Source of the DNA: Thamnidium elegans
Taxonomy: Eukaryota; Mucoromycota; Mucoromycetes; Mucorales; Mucoraceae
Reading direction: 5' to 3'
DNA length: 64,000 nt
Assembly (NCBI GenBank): GCA_025201345.1
Contig: JAIXMG010000008.1
Location: forward strand, 930,001-994,000
The notes under the pieces are model-generated. The model saw nothing but the letters and a program-made list of their open reading frames with translations, was not told where the DNA came from and searched no databases. Shown piece after piece: positions 1 through 11,342 of this stretch (position 1 is its first letter; each line of letters starts with the position of its first letter). Position numbers and translations under genes: made by a program.

Positions 1-5
1 TACAA

Positions 6-1444
6 ATGTCTGCTAGACCAACATCTAAACAACCAAGACCACAAACGCAGGCAAAACGTTACAGAGCCGGTCAAGTTCCCGAAAATTATGTTGATGATTT
101 ATCCGATTCAGAGGAAGAGGAAGAGCAACAACAAGTCGAAGAGCCAAAGAAGAGAGGCGAACTTCATTTTGCTAAAAAAGAAGTCGATACCGGTATTAAA
201 CAAACAACTATATCAGAGCAAGATGCCAGTACCGATCGTAGATTAAGAAGATTGCAACAAGCTCAACAGGCACAAGTAGAAAACGAAGGTGGTAGAAGAA
301 GAAGACGACAAGTAGAGTCTGAAGAGGAACCAGAAGAAGAAGAAGATGAGGAAGAAAAAGCCAGAGAACGAATGAGGTTAAAACAAAAGGCTTTACAAGA
401 ACAAGAATTAATAGAGCAAGAAGAATCAGAAGAAGAATCAGAAGAAGAGGTTAGGTTTTTTGTTTTTTGACAGATATATATATATATACCCTGCGAAACT
501 AATTATGCTTTAAAAAAGGGTTCAAGTGAATACGAATCATCTAGTGAAGAAGAAGATACAATTGCTCGCTTACCAAAGCCTGTATTTATACCAAAGTAAA
601 ACGTACACATTTATTTTTATTTTGATATTGTCGACTTATCTGTATATATAAAATAATAGAGCTCGTCGTGAGACAATATTACAACAAGAAAAACTTGCTA
701 AAGAAGAAGAAGAACGTGAAAAGAAATTGGAAGAAGAGCTTGAAGAGCGAAAGAAACAATCTCATGATATGTTGGCTGAAGAACTTCGTCGAGAACAGGA
801 AGAAGGTAAATAATATATATATATATATATAGCACTTTTGAAGAAAAGAAAGATGATATTCATTTTTTATATAAAGCAACATTCAAGGAAGTGACAGAAT
901 ATGAGGACGCTGTTGATGATACAGACGGTTTAGATGAGGAAGCTGAGTTTGATGCATGGAGAGTAAGAGAATTAAACCGTATTAAACGTGACAGAGAAGA
1001 ACGTATCGCGTAAGTAAAAAAAATAATATAATAGAAATACCGTATACTAAAAAAAGGTTTTCTTTTAGTCGAGAAAAGGAAGAGGAAGAGTTGGAACGTA
1101 GAAGAGCACTTCCTGAAGACGTTCGATTAAAAGAGGATTTAGAGAGAGCGAAAGAAAGTAAAAATAAGGAAAGAGGACAGCATACATTTATGCAAAAATA
1201 TTACCACAAAGGTGCATTTTATCAAGACCCCGAATCCGAAGTACTTCAACGAGATTATTCTGCTCCTACTATTGATGAAGTTCGTAATAAAGACGTTCTT
1301 CCAAAGATCATGCAAGTCAAGAATTTTGGTTTGGCTGGACGCACAAAGTACACTCATTTAGTAGATCAAGATACTTCCTCGAAAGATTCTCCTTGGGCTA
1401 AGCCATTAGCTAAACGTAGAAGAAAAGATGACGATAGAACATAA
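6..1444 (+). CDS. MFAP1-type spliceosomal protein
   Basis: Microfibrillar-associated protein 1 family, a nuclear component of the spliceosomal B complex. I join five exons: 6-449, 519-595, 660-805, 877-1009 and 1069-1444; all junctions are GT..AG and keep frame. The N-terminal half is charged, with acidic runs of Glu and basic Arg/Lys patches and long predicted helices, as in the family. The C-terminus carries the diagnostic family block: FMQKYYHKGAFYQD, then a RDYSAPTIDEV stretch, then LPKIMQVKNFGLAGRTKYTH and LVDQDT. The ATG at 6 sits too close to the window edge to exclude more upstream sequence, but MSARPTSKQ is a plausible natural N-terminus. Introns are 54-71 nt and AT-rich. It converges on the transporter gene, with 84 nt between stops. 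Identification is firm from the C-terminal block; the splice sites are inferred. Confidence 0.93.
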
Positions 1445-1479
1445 TTATAATAATAAAAAAGAGAATATTGTACATATAT

Positions 1480-1517
<38 letters not shown>

Positions 1518-1528
1518 TATATATTTTT

Positions 1529-2635
1529 TTATGGTGATGACCCATACATATAAGTAGCATAAACAACTAGTAACGCACCCATACCAAACGACAATGTTAC
1601 TTCAAAATTAAATAACCATACGCTAACAATACTAGACAAGATAATACTAATACTTGTTGCAAACCCTTTTAAAATATTATCAGCGTATCTTACAACAAAT
1701 CCCACAATTAACCCTCCACCTGCCTGAATCAATATAACCACCCACGTCAAATAAGAATAATTCTGAAAGAATCCATCTTGCATAATAGCTTTACCGTCTT
1801 GTAATGCCACGACAAATATACATCCTAAAACGACCGAAAATAAAGATAATTGAATATTACGTATCCATAACTGAGTTTGTTCCATCTGCTGTATCTTTTG
1901 CTTCTCTAGTAAATCCAAATTACCGTCCCTTTGTTTTGTCTTTACAATCTTTTCAAAATAAACACCTGCAATACCCGATAAAATACAAGCTGTAAATACA
2001 GACACTAAACCTTTTGTATTTGATTGATTTCCAATTGAGTTCTCTGGTACAGCAGCTACAATTTGATACCCCATCCAATTTTGTAATGCTTCCTTTGGTA
2101 ACACAACCAATGCAATACCCACCGTAAGCACTCCCAATGCCGTCCATTTGGTACGAGATAATTTACGGCCTAGTATCACCACACTAAAAAATGCTGTTGT
2201 TAAAATCTTTAACTGGTATGTTACTTGAAACGTAGCAGCATCTAAATTGGTTGCTGCAATATACTGAAGGTTATTCTATATAATATAAAAAAGGTTACAG
2301 CCCCCACTTCTTTTACATGCAAGTATATAGTTTACCTGAATCAAGTACAAGATGGCAGGCAAACCTAATTTAATTGTTTCCTTCCAATTAATAATTAATT
2401 CGCGGTATAAAAAACTTGAGAAGTTTGGTATCGATTTTTTCGAGTTGGGTAGTAAACTATAGACAACAAAAAGACATACAACTGTCTTTAATAGCTCGCT
2501 CATAAGCACAGCTGTCGATGCTAAATATAACTTATCGGCAGGTACACTAGAGCGTGTATACCGCATCATTAAGATGAGTGCACTGTTTTGAACTACTAGA
2601 GTAATGAGTGAAATATGCTTTATATTTTTTGTCAT
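1529..2635 (-). CDS. Nucleotide-sugar transporter, SLC35A type (UDP-galactose/UDP-GlcNAc transporter-like)
   Basis: Golgi/ER antiporter that exchanges cytosolic nucleotide sugar for luminal UMP. Two exons on the minus strand, 2635-2336 and 2275-1529, join in phase 0 to give 348 residues, the usual length. The splice rebuilds a family-typical stretch: LPAILYLIQ followed by NNLQYIAATNLDAATFQV and then YQLKILTTA. Further family signs are the GRKLSRTKW segment, the late glycine-rich helix with GGGLIVGFVVRYADNILKGF, and a final helix-rich end. About ten hydrophobic segments are visible. Substrate (UDP-Gal, UDP-GlcNAc or CMP-sialic-like) cannot be read from sequence. It lies 268 nt downstream of the PRPP synthetase stop on the same strand. 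Confidence 0.92.
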
Positions 2636-2903
2636 TTGTATAAAACAAAGTAGACGTGTCTAATACTTTTTTATTTTAGCCCCACAATAAAAAAAAAAAG
2701 AGTCCATTCTTTGTAACACAAGTAATGACCTAAAATAGGTTCAATTTGAATACAAACTCCACAAGAAAAAAAGAGCATCTATTTTTTTGAGATGTGTAAT
2801 ATTTATATTGTCAAAATGAAGTGAGTGCGAGTGTTAGGAGAGGGCGGAATGGTGAGTAGATGATAGTCTATTAATTTGTAATAATTTAAAAGAAGAACTC
2901 TCT

Positions 2904-4221
2904 TTAATGTTGAGCTTCAAATAATTTAGAAAGGGATTCACCAAAATGAGTACGACGAATAGCTTCAGAAAAGAGAGGAGACACATCAAACACTTTAATT
3001 TTGGGATGAGTCATATGTTGGTCTTGAGGTACGGAGTTACTAACAATCAATTCATCTATAGCACTTTGGCCGATATGTTCAACAGCATCAGCAGAAAGAA
3101 TAGCATGGGTAACAAGTGCGTAAATTTTTTTAGCTCCCTTTTCTCGTAATAAACGAGCTGCTTTCGTAATTGTATATGAGGTGTCGGTGATATCATCAAT
3201 TAAAATACAATCTCGTCCACGTACATCACCTACAAGCATCGATTCCTTCTTTTGTGAGTGTGCCTTGACTCGCTCTTTATGTACTAGGGCAAAATCCATA
3301 CATAATTTCTCGGCAATTGATGTAGCTCTATTAATATAATTTATCAATATAACCTGTCAAAAATATATATATATATTCATATATATTTATATATATTTAT
3401 ATATACCTTTTTGCTCCACCAGCATCAGGAGAAACAAGAACGGCCGTAGAATATTCAGGAATATTTAATCGGATATAATTAATAACCGTATATAAACTAG
3501 TGAGATTATCAACGGGACAATCGAAGAATCCAGGATACTATATATTTTACTTTGTTAGTATCACATTACATATCATTATTTTTATATTTTTATTTACCTG
3601 AGCATCGTGAAGGTCCATTGTAATGATATGATCAGCGCCTATAAAAAAAAAATACATATATAAATATTTCTCTCTCTCTCTCTCCCTTTAAATATTACCA
3701 GCACAAGTTAAAAGATCAGCAATCAATACACCAGGACGAGCACGCCACTCACGATAAGGGCTCTTCTTCTTCTTTTCCTCTTCTTCCTCTTGCATAGCAG
3801 CTTGACCCAGCTTACGCATCAACTGCATAGATACATCATCGGCTTTACCTGGTTGGTTAGGTTGATACTGAGGAGTTTGAGGAGGCAAGAAAGTCAAAGG
3901 AGCGCCTGATTGTTTAAAAGGAACGTCAGGTTGACGTGAATAAGGAAAATGAGGAATGACAGCGGTGATTCTTTTAGCAGACGCAATTTTACAGCCATTA
4001 ATCATAATTAATAATTCAATAAAATTATCGTTGACTGAACCACATGCACTTTGAATAATATAAACGTCTTTTCCACGTACTGATTCCTTCATTTCAACAC
4101 TGGTCTCATTGTTGGAAAACTTGCTTAAACGAGTTTTGCCTTCTGTAATACCTAACCGGTTACAGATTTTCTCGGTAAAATCTGGGTGAGAAGAACCACC
4201 AAGAAGTACAAGGTTACGCAT
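2904..4221 (-). CDS. Ribose-phosphate diphosphokinase (PRPP synthetase) with internal insertion
   Basis: Makes 5-phosphoribosyl-1-pyrophosphate from ribose-5-phosphate and ATP for nucleotide, His and Trp synthesis; cytosolic. Four exons: 4221-3699, 3638-3598, 3537-3407 and 3327-2904, giving 372 residues. I start at the ATG at 4221 because [15 protein letters not shown] matches the family N-terminus; the longer upstream frame is low-complexity Phe/Lys. The 41-nt second exon rebuilds [14 protein letters not shown] (divalent cation-binding region). Exon 3 ends in SPDAGGAK and exon 4 begins with RATSIAE. The PRPP-binding loop reads [15 protein letters not shown]. An insertion of about 57 residues (roughly 101-157), Pro/Gln- then Glu/Lys-rich, splits the usual FPYxRQ..K...AP region. 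Fungal PRS paralogues are known to carry such non-homologous regions. An in-frame stop rules out the alternative acceptor at 3352. Confidence 0.93.
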
Positions 4222-7200
4222 AGTTATAGATATATATATATGAAAAAAAAAAATGAAAAAAAAAAGAGAAAAGAGTTTGAAAGCTTTAAAGATGGGGTAC
4301 AGAAAAAAAAAACTCTTTTTTTTTGGGTGACTGCGACGGGACCTCAAAACAAAGACATTTAGAATGCCCATCACATGCAGTTTCCATCATTTTGTATTAG
4401 ATAAAAGAAGAGTTCCCTTCCCTCCCTTTTTTTATCATAAAGTATTGGTGAATATCTATTCAAACAGTCTATATAACAGTCTTATTCAAACTAATTCGAA
4501 ATTATTCAAAAAGTATTGAAAAAAAAGAGGTTAGGAAAAAAGTTGGAAAAAAAAATAAGTAAGGGTTTCACACCAAAAAGTTGGTAGTAGTAATATAAAC
4601 TTGCATTTAAAAAAGTAATACAAAAAAAAAGGATTAACAAAGCTTTTTTCTAAAATGCACCTTAACTTGCATTCCTATTCTTAAAGAAAAAAAGAGGGAT
4701 TAGCGATAACTAGCCTAGATATATTCAATAACTAAAGGTTTTGGATACTTTGGTGGGATAGTTAAATGTCCTCTCTGTATTTATTCCGGACTAGTATACC
4801 TGTTGTTATTTTTAATCATTCCTTTTTTGTTACACTCGGCAATGTACAGCTGCCTTTTCTCTTTACATATATTTAAGTCGTTACAGTTAGTTTTTCCTGC
4901 CTTACACATCTGAAATACATAACAATATGTACATTTATTCGAGTAGCGAATAAATTTATAAGTGTAGATTCGAGGAAATATATTATCTGAAATCAAAAAG
5001 ATAGTAACAATAAAAAAGTAATTTAGCTTAATATATTTGAGATGTGTTTATTTAATTTACGAAAAAATTGTACGAAAGCATCTAGTCTTCGAGAGTATAT
5101 TATCTACCAAGATTATTCAAAAACAAAAAGATAATAATCGAAATGATATAGAGAGGGTAATGAAATAAATCTTACAAAGTAATCATTTTAATACATGCTA
5201 CTGTGCTCTTTTAATTGGTTATAATAATTTTTTTAATAGAATTTAATGCTTGAGCTTTCGTAGAATAATATACACAGTATATTTTTCTATACAATAGCTT
5301 GGGTGGGTTTAGGAACTATTTAAATTATTATAACCCATCATTGTTCGTCCGTTATCCTTTTAAAACAGTCGTTTTTATACGAACATTCAGGCATCACATC
5401 TAAAAAAGTAATTTTATTAGTGTTTAAAATAAGGTGTTTTCTGTGTATAATTAAAAGTCAGGAAATGGTACTTTTGTCCAAGTTACTTAGTGAAAGTTAG
5501 TCATCAAGTCATTGTCTTTAACATCAAATATTGAAAACCGCTTGTTATTTTATATTTTTCTCGATTTTTTCTACTTTTTTTCGGCTGTTCATTTTTGGTC
5601 ATTTTTGATCATTTTGGGGGGTCAACCTCTTTTGTTTTTCGGATTTTTTTCACAGGTCTTTTGCAATTACTCACAATCTACTTTGCTTTTATTTGTGAAA
5701 AAAACAATGCTAATAAAGTACTCTTTTAGACGCATTTAATCCATCTAAAAGTATATTTTTACTAAAAACACTGAGCGAGTGATCAATGTTTAAAGACTTT
5801 TTTTTTTTTACTAAAATTTGAGTTAAGCGGAACTTAAAATAGCGTTTTCTTTAAAGCGTGTTTTCTCGCTCAGTTTTAGTTGTAGCACTTTTATTTATAA
5901 ATAAACAATAAAGGGTTTTTAAAGATCTATAATCGTTGCTATATCCAAAAATAGTAATAGAAAAATATATTTTATGTAATCACGTAAAAGAAAAAATCGA
6001 GAAAAATTGTTACACAAAAAACGCGTGTCATTTTTTCCAAAAAAAAAGTTATTTTAAAGAGTGATTACTCTTTCAATTTTTGAATTAAAAATTTGATTTA
6101 AGATGGATTAAATGCGTCTAAACGAGTACTTTACTATCCTTGTTTTTTTCACAAAGAAAGGAAACTTGGATCCGGAGTAATCGCAAAAAAACCGTGATTT
6201 TTGGCCAAAAAACAAAAGGGGTTGACCCCCAAAAATGAAAATCGAAAAAAAAAACCATTTTTAATTTTTTTTTATCAAAGATGTATTCGAAACAACTATT
6301 TTGTATTATATAACTTGGGTCCGAAACGCGTTTCCTGCTTTCTAATAAATTAATAACTATTATTTGTTATAGCTGGTAAAGTTTGCAGTGAATTCTTAAT
6401 GAACGATTGTTTAAACTGTGATATCTCAGTGAGCTTTTTTTCCTAGCAGTGATTTTCAAGTTGATCTTTTTTCTTTAGCACAATTGCTCTTCCTACTCTT
6501 TCACTTTTTCCTTAGGAATGGTTTTATTATTATAAATTTTTTATAACTGACTCCATCAATACAGCGCATTTAACACTAGTGCAGTATTTTTATTGCTGGA
6601 TATATAATTATCTCGTCCTACTGTTCGACCCAAAGGTGGATTTCCTCCGCCCTTAAATGGAGCCATTATTGTAGTTTTCTACTACATATATAAGTAAAAG
6701 TAAATGATATTTTAAAAACACCCGTGTTGTTTAGAGAGGTTAAAATATAATGCTTAAAGACGTATAAAGACGAAGTATATATACAAAACCACTTTTTAAA
6801 CAATTTGTAGATATAAGCATCTAAACTTTGTTTTATCTTTTCCCCCGTTGATCATACAGAGAAAAACATATATCAATTGCGTCCAAAAACAAATCAGATA
6901 AACTTCAAAGTACCAATTGTTGATTGTTTCATCTTAGATAACTACATAAAAAAAAAAGGACATTCAAATAAATGTTTATTTGTTTGATTCTTATGAAAAG
7001 AAAGCAGTTAAATAAATAAAAGAGGCAATATTATTAAAAAAACTACTTGACTAGACCCTGTTTTTTATAAAAATAAAAATAAAACCGGAAATATAACCTT
7101 TTTTTTTTATCAGATTCTTTTTAACATATCAAACCTCTGTCTCTCTGTCTCTGTCTCTCTCTTTCTTTAGTCGGGGTTTCCTACTTCTTTTTTTAATTCC

Positions 7201-7226
7201 TTTTTTCTCTTTTATCTTATCAAAGA
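4222..7226. other. Gene-free AT-rich spacer
   Basis: About 3 kb between the start of the PRPP synthetase (minus) and the start of the kinase (plus), so it should hold two divergent promoters. Most is AT-rich with no ORF that looks coding. A cysteine-containing 71-codon minus-strand frame at 4996-4781 has no recognisable family. The foldback element at 5571-6290 is listed separately. A pyrimidine-rich TC tract lies just upstream of the kinase start (about 7138-7169). Confidence 0.7.
5571..6290. mobile_element. Foldback / MITE-like non-autonomous element
   Basis: Two long arms face each other. The left arm runs about 5571-5766 and the right arm about 6080-6290. Read as reverse complement, the right arm follows the left for nearly 200 nt with scattered mismatches and small indels. 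The most exact shared block is gacgcatttaatccatct, within a 22-nt perfect inverted match (5725-5746 against 6101-6122). Other shared blocks are ggggtcaacc near the outer side (5618-5627 against 6218-6227) and tttgtgaaaaaaaca. A second, nested inverted pair, ctgagcgag (5771-5779) and ctcgctcag (5865-5873), sits in the left part of the centre. No transposase frame lies inside. I did not identify clear target-site duplications, so the ends are approximate. Confidence 0.7.
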
Positions 7227-8846
7227 ATGACAATTAATAAAATACCAAACAGCAACAGTAATATGCCGACACGATACCAAGCGTCCATCGGTTTAGGCAT
7301 TATTACTCATATACCAGAACCGCCTACCAGAATAGAAAGTAAAAACGATACATTTTTTGATATCTCTACTACTTATGCTATCAAACCGCCTCCCTCTTTA
7401 ACCACTCAAAAAACCAATTACACCCACAATTACCATACCACCTTTGTTACCGATCAAGAGCCTCATTCGATGCCACCTAGTTTTGCAGATCGTATACGAT
7501 ACATAGTACAAGCCAATAAGAAATCTGCGGTAGCTCCTACGCCTCAGCTGGAGAAATCAGAAGGACACTTGTTTGAAAAGATAATTCCGTTACCTAGTCC
7601 GTCACAACCGGATTTTTTTCAACATATAATACCACCCGTCGAAGACCAACTATCTTTAGTAATTCCTATAATTTCGCTTTCACCCAACTTTTCACCTAAT
7701 AAGACCAACATCATACCATCCTTATTAGAGGTCCCTATGTTGGGAGATATAGAAGACCAAGAACTTGGTTCTATCGCTAGAGAATTCAAACTTCCGTCTC
7801 CTAATGAAGATAACTTGATTGGTAGAAACATTTGGAAATTTCGACTTCAAAAGTTATTAGGGATAGGTGCTTTTTCAAAAGTTTATTTAGCCGAAAATAT
7901 TGAGCACGGGGAAAAAGTTGCTATCAAGGTGATTAATAAAGATCGTATGATAGAAAATTTAAGAGTAAAAACCAGCATTGAAAGAGAAGTGGGTTTATTA
8001 AAGGTATACTCTTTTTTTTTACAAAAAAAAAAAAAAAAAAAACGACTCCTATGTCAGGGAAAGAGAAAGGAAAAAAAACTAATCTGTTGATCCCTAGTTT
8101 TTAAGCCATGATCACATTGTTCAACTAGAAGCAACTATGGAGACTGAAAATCACTTGTGCATTGTTTTAGAATATGTTCAAGGCGAAGAATTATTTGATT
8201 TTGTGCAACGTATGCATATAGATATACATCGAGAGGGAAGCAATATAAATATTGATGAACGGCTTATAAAGCGTCTTACATTGGAGCTTCTTCAAGTAGT
8301 AACTTGGTTACATGACCATAATATTGTGCATAGAGATCTAAAGTTAGAAAGTATGAATCAGTCCTGCTTTTTCCCTTTTTTTTTTCTAAAAAAAAACGTA
8401 TACACTTATACATTTTTTTTTCTTTATGATAGATATTCTAGTTTATTATAGCCATCAAGATGAACCACACTTAAAATTAACCGATTTTGGTTTAGCGCGA
8501 GTGTTTGATCCAGAGAACCCTACATTAACAACTCGATGTGGTAGTGAAGAATATGCAGCACCGGAAATTGTACAAAGTTTAGGATACGATGGAAGATTAA
8601 CCGATACATGGTCATTTGGTATTATTTTATATGCACTCTTGGTGGGTTATTTGCCATTCAGTTATAACCCTAATAGAGGTGAAAAATTATCACACTTGTT
8701 TCATCGCATTGTATTAGCTCAAGTAAAGTGGCCAAAGTCTGATAATATAAGTATCGAAGCAAAAGATGTCGTTAATAGTATATTAGTAAGACAGCCAGAA
8801 AAAAGAATTAGGTTGCATCAGTTGTCTGCAATGGCTTGGTTTAACA

Positions 8847-8851
<5 letters not shown>
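7227..8851 (+). CDS. Serine/threonine protein kinase (CAMK-like, fungal)
   Basis: Three exons, 7227-8003, 8098-8350 and 8433-8851, give 482 residues. Residues 1 to about 205 are low-complexity, Pro/Ser/Thr-rich and unassigned. The kinase domain follows to the C-terminus. It has a glycine loop GIGAFSKVYLAE, a catalytic Lys in VAIKVINK, the catalytic loop HRDLKLEN (Asn completed across the second intron), DFGLARVF, and the activation-segment end CGSEEYAAPEIV followed by GYDGRLTDTWSFGIILYALL. All catalytic residues are present, so it should be active. The GSEEYAAPE form and the domain at the very C-terminus recall fungal kinases such as S. pombe Ppk16 or budding yeast YPL150W, but I cannot assign an orthologue. 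Intron 1 contains a run of about 20 A. The 3' flank has a further long A tract from 8851. Confidence 0.88.
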
Positions 8852-8882
<31 letters not shown>

Positions 8883-9061
8883 AAACTTTATTGTTATTAG
8901 TAAGCTGTAGTTTTTTTTATTTTTTTTTATTTTTTTTTTTTTTTTGTATTCAAAAGAGAAAGATAAATAGAGAAAAATAAAGAAGGAGATAGAGAGAGAG
9001 GGAGAGAGAGAGAGGAATATGTACAAAAAGGAATATCGAAAAAGATATATATATATAAAAA
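8852..9061. other. Convergent 3' spacer with homopolymers
   Basis: Short spacer between the kinase (+) and the next gene (-). It consists of an A run of about 28 nt, T-rich tracts and a GA-rich microsatellite (about 8985-9014). No coding frame is supported. Confidence 0.6.
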
Positions 9062-9876
9062 TTACATTGACAAGGCACAATAAACACATTTCTCTCCAGT
9101 CGGTTCTACCCAGTGACAATCTTTTTGCTCTAATAAAAATCTTCTTCTTTCATCTACTAACTTTTCAATCCCTGTACGAAAGGCATGTTTTACCTGATTT
9201 TCATCTGTTGTTTTACAGTTTCTTGATAGTGGCAAGTAATAATGCATAAGCTTATGATGTATAGGGAATGTTGTATTTGTTTCAAAAAAGTGACCTGTTT
9301 TATGTATAATTTTAGGATGTAGATCAATTTCTTCCAGAAACTGAATTGGCAAATTTACAGGTTGTAAATTCAAATGAATAGAATAATGTTGAGAATTATG
9401 TTGAAATTCATATGCGATTTCTTGACTAGGAATTGTTTCTAGTTTACAATATCTTTCATCTCGTAACATTCGAAAAGACATTTGAATTATATCATCGTGT
9501 AATGGTTGATAAATTGAAAACAAAGGTAATGGTTCATGTGGATGCGTATGTTCTGTTTATTGTTAGTATAGACAATGACGATCAAAAATAATTACTTACC
9601 AATATAGACACCTGGTGCAACGGGTGTGATAAAGCCGTCTATTTCTTGATGATCAATGATTTCATAAAAAGTCTCTATGGATTCTAATTGGTTTAGCAAG
9701 TTAAAATTATGGTATTCTATGCTGGATTCATTTAGATCGAAAACGATTAGAATAAACTTGTGCAATTGGAATAGGGTCATGAAAGGAGATACAAGAATAT
9801 CTCTTGTACAATGGCTATCTTTGGAAGCACGAATTAAGATTGGCTTAAAAGTAAATGTGTTTGATAAATCCCCCAT
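9062..9876 (-). CDS. Uncharacterised protein
   Basis: Two exons, 9876-9600 and 9552-9062, join GT..AG to 255 residues. I start at the ATG at 9876 (MGDLSNTFTFKPILIRAS), because the frame above it is a Phe/Leu run from low-complexity DNA. The splice gives a continuous VYIGEHTHPHEPLPLFS. The N-terminal part has a strand-helix pattern (ILVSPFMTLFQLHKFILIVFD, then EYHNF) that vaguely recalls pRiA4b ORF-3-like domains. The similarity is weak and I do not rely on it. The C-terminal half is charged and helical and ends in WVEPTGEKCVYCALSM, a CxxC near the terminus. No transmembrane segment or signal peptide is seen. Function is unknown; it may be restricted to related fungi. Confidence 0.7.
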
Positions 9877-10372
9877 AATATTAGTTTTTAAATAAAAGAT
9901 AAGAAAAAGAGAAAAAACGAATAAAAAAATAAAAAAAATATAAGAAAAAGAGAGAAAATAAAAGGGATGAATAGTTAATTTATACATACATATATCTGTA
10001 CATTATTGATATACAATAACCATAACAAACGAAGCGCTCAACCTAATATGGTTGGTAGTCAACTTGATTTGGATAAATTCATTGAATCAAACTTACCTCC
10101 CTCTAACTCATTCCCCAGCCATAAATGTCTCTTCCTATCACGGACTGGATTCAATTAGGATACATATGTGTTTCCCACCCCTTTTGGTGCATATTTGATT
10201 CTTTTTGCTGTTTACATAGGAGTTGAAGGAGAAAATAGTGTTTGTGTGACAGGTTAGTGTCGACGTCAGGGAACTATAATTTTTTTCTTTGTATATTAGT
10301 TAAACCTTTATTTTAATTGCCCTTCTTCTCTTTTTTCCTCTTTCCCTTTTCCCTTTTCCCTTTTTTATAAAT
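9877..10372. other. Divergent promoter region, nothing else recognised
   Basis: Separates two divergent genes. It contains a 36-codon frame starting at 10048 with no recognisable features, and a CT/CCCTTTT-rich stretch at about 10323-10367 just upstream of the next ATG, probably 5' leader. No RNA gene seen. Confidence 0.5.
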
Positions 10373-11052
10373 ATGACTGATTTAATATGGAAAAAAAAGG
10401 TAATCGTGCCTGAAGTGGAGCTACCCGAAAGAGATAGATTAGTGTTAGATAGATATAACCGTAGAGTGAAAAGGTTTGACGAAGTTGTTAAAGTTTGTTG
10501 TTGTTGGGTCGGATACGATCTCTTATTAGGTAAAAGATAACAAAAAAAGGCAGAAAAGACGGTTTCAAATTAAAAAGTATACGCTATTTATCACATCGTT
10601 TTTTATGGTAGAGCTTATCCCAATCTTCGGTAAAGTTATTTCTTTAATATTCGCGCTTTCATTATTTCGCTTAGCTTGTCAATGTGGTTTACCTAGATCC
10701 ATAAAACGTAGAATGCTGTATCATATCAGCATAGATTTCTTGGTAAATATTTACATCATTTATTTACTTTTTTTTTAAAAAAAAGAACACGGAAGAGAAC
10801 TGATAGACTAAAACAAAACAAAAAAAGCTTGGTTTGATTCCTATTTTGGGCATCTTATTGAATATGTTGTACAGAGCGCATAGTAAAAACGCTCGTATAT
10901 TATCACGGTTTTTACAGGAAAGAGCAAGACAAGGAGAAACAAAAGCTGAAGAGTCTGCATTAAAAGTAGCTAGAGGACACGAGTCATTGTCTGACCCAAC
11001 TAGTGTATTAATGGAAAGGGATCGACGCCAGCAAAATACTAAAGAAAAATAG
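10373..11052 (+). CDS. DUF4112 family membrane protein
   Basis: Three exons, 10373-10529, 10612-10742 and 10828-11052, give 170 residues. The protein shows the two related halves of the DUF4112 family: LIPIFGKVISLIFALSLFRL followed by GLPRSIKRRMLYHISIDFL, then GLIPILGILLNMLYRAHSKN with NARIL after it. The paired 'GLIP..G' motifs in short hydrophobic segments flanking a basic GLPRS stretch are the family signature. The biochemical function of DUF4112 is not known. The N-terminus begins MTDLIWKKKVIVPEVEL and the C-terminus is a charged helix ending in QQNTKEK. The second splice junction lies exactly between the two family repeats (DFL | LGLIPILG). Confidence 0.88.
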
Positions 11053-11342
11053 CGGGAATACAAATAATATTCATATTCTCTTTATTCTATTGTTTTAAAA
11101 AAAAAGTAAAAGCAATTCTAAAAAAAAAAGCATGTAATTATTTTAGTTAGTGTACACTATCTAATACTCAAATGTAAAAATAAAAATGGCTTATTATAAC
11201 TTATAGCACTATATTGTATCACCATAATATATTTTCTTTATTGTCGGAGCAAAGCCACTATTGGGCTCTATTTTTATATTTGCTTTTTTGTGCTTTATAT
11301 ATTATTTCTCTTTCTCTTTTTTTTATTTTTTTATTAGCAAAA

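Noticed and set aside
4781..4996. Minus-strand frame with several Cys (CTYCYVFQMCKAG...).
   Set aside because: No family, no good start context, no promoter and no continuing exons; short enough to be chance.
10048..10158. 36-codon frame MVGSQLDLDKFIESNLPPS.
   Set aside because: Too short, no TATA box or splice extension found, and it lies in the divergent promoter of two well-supported genes.
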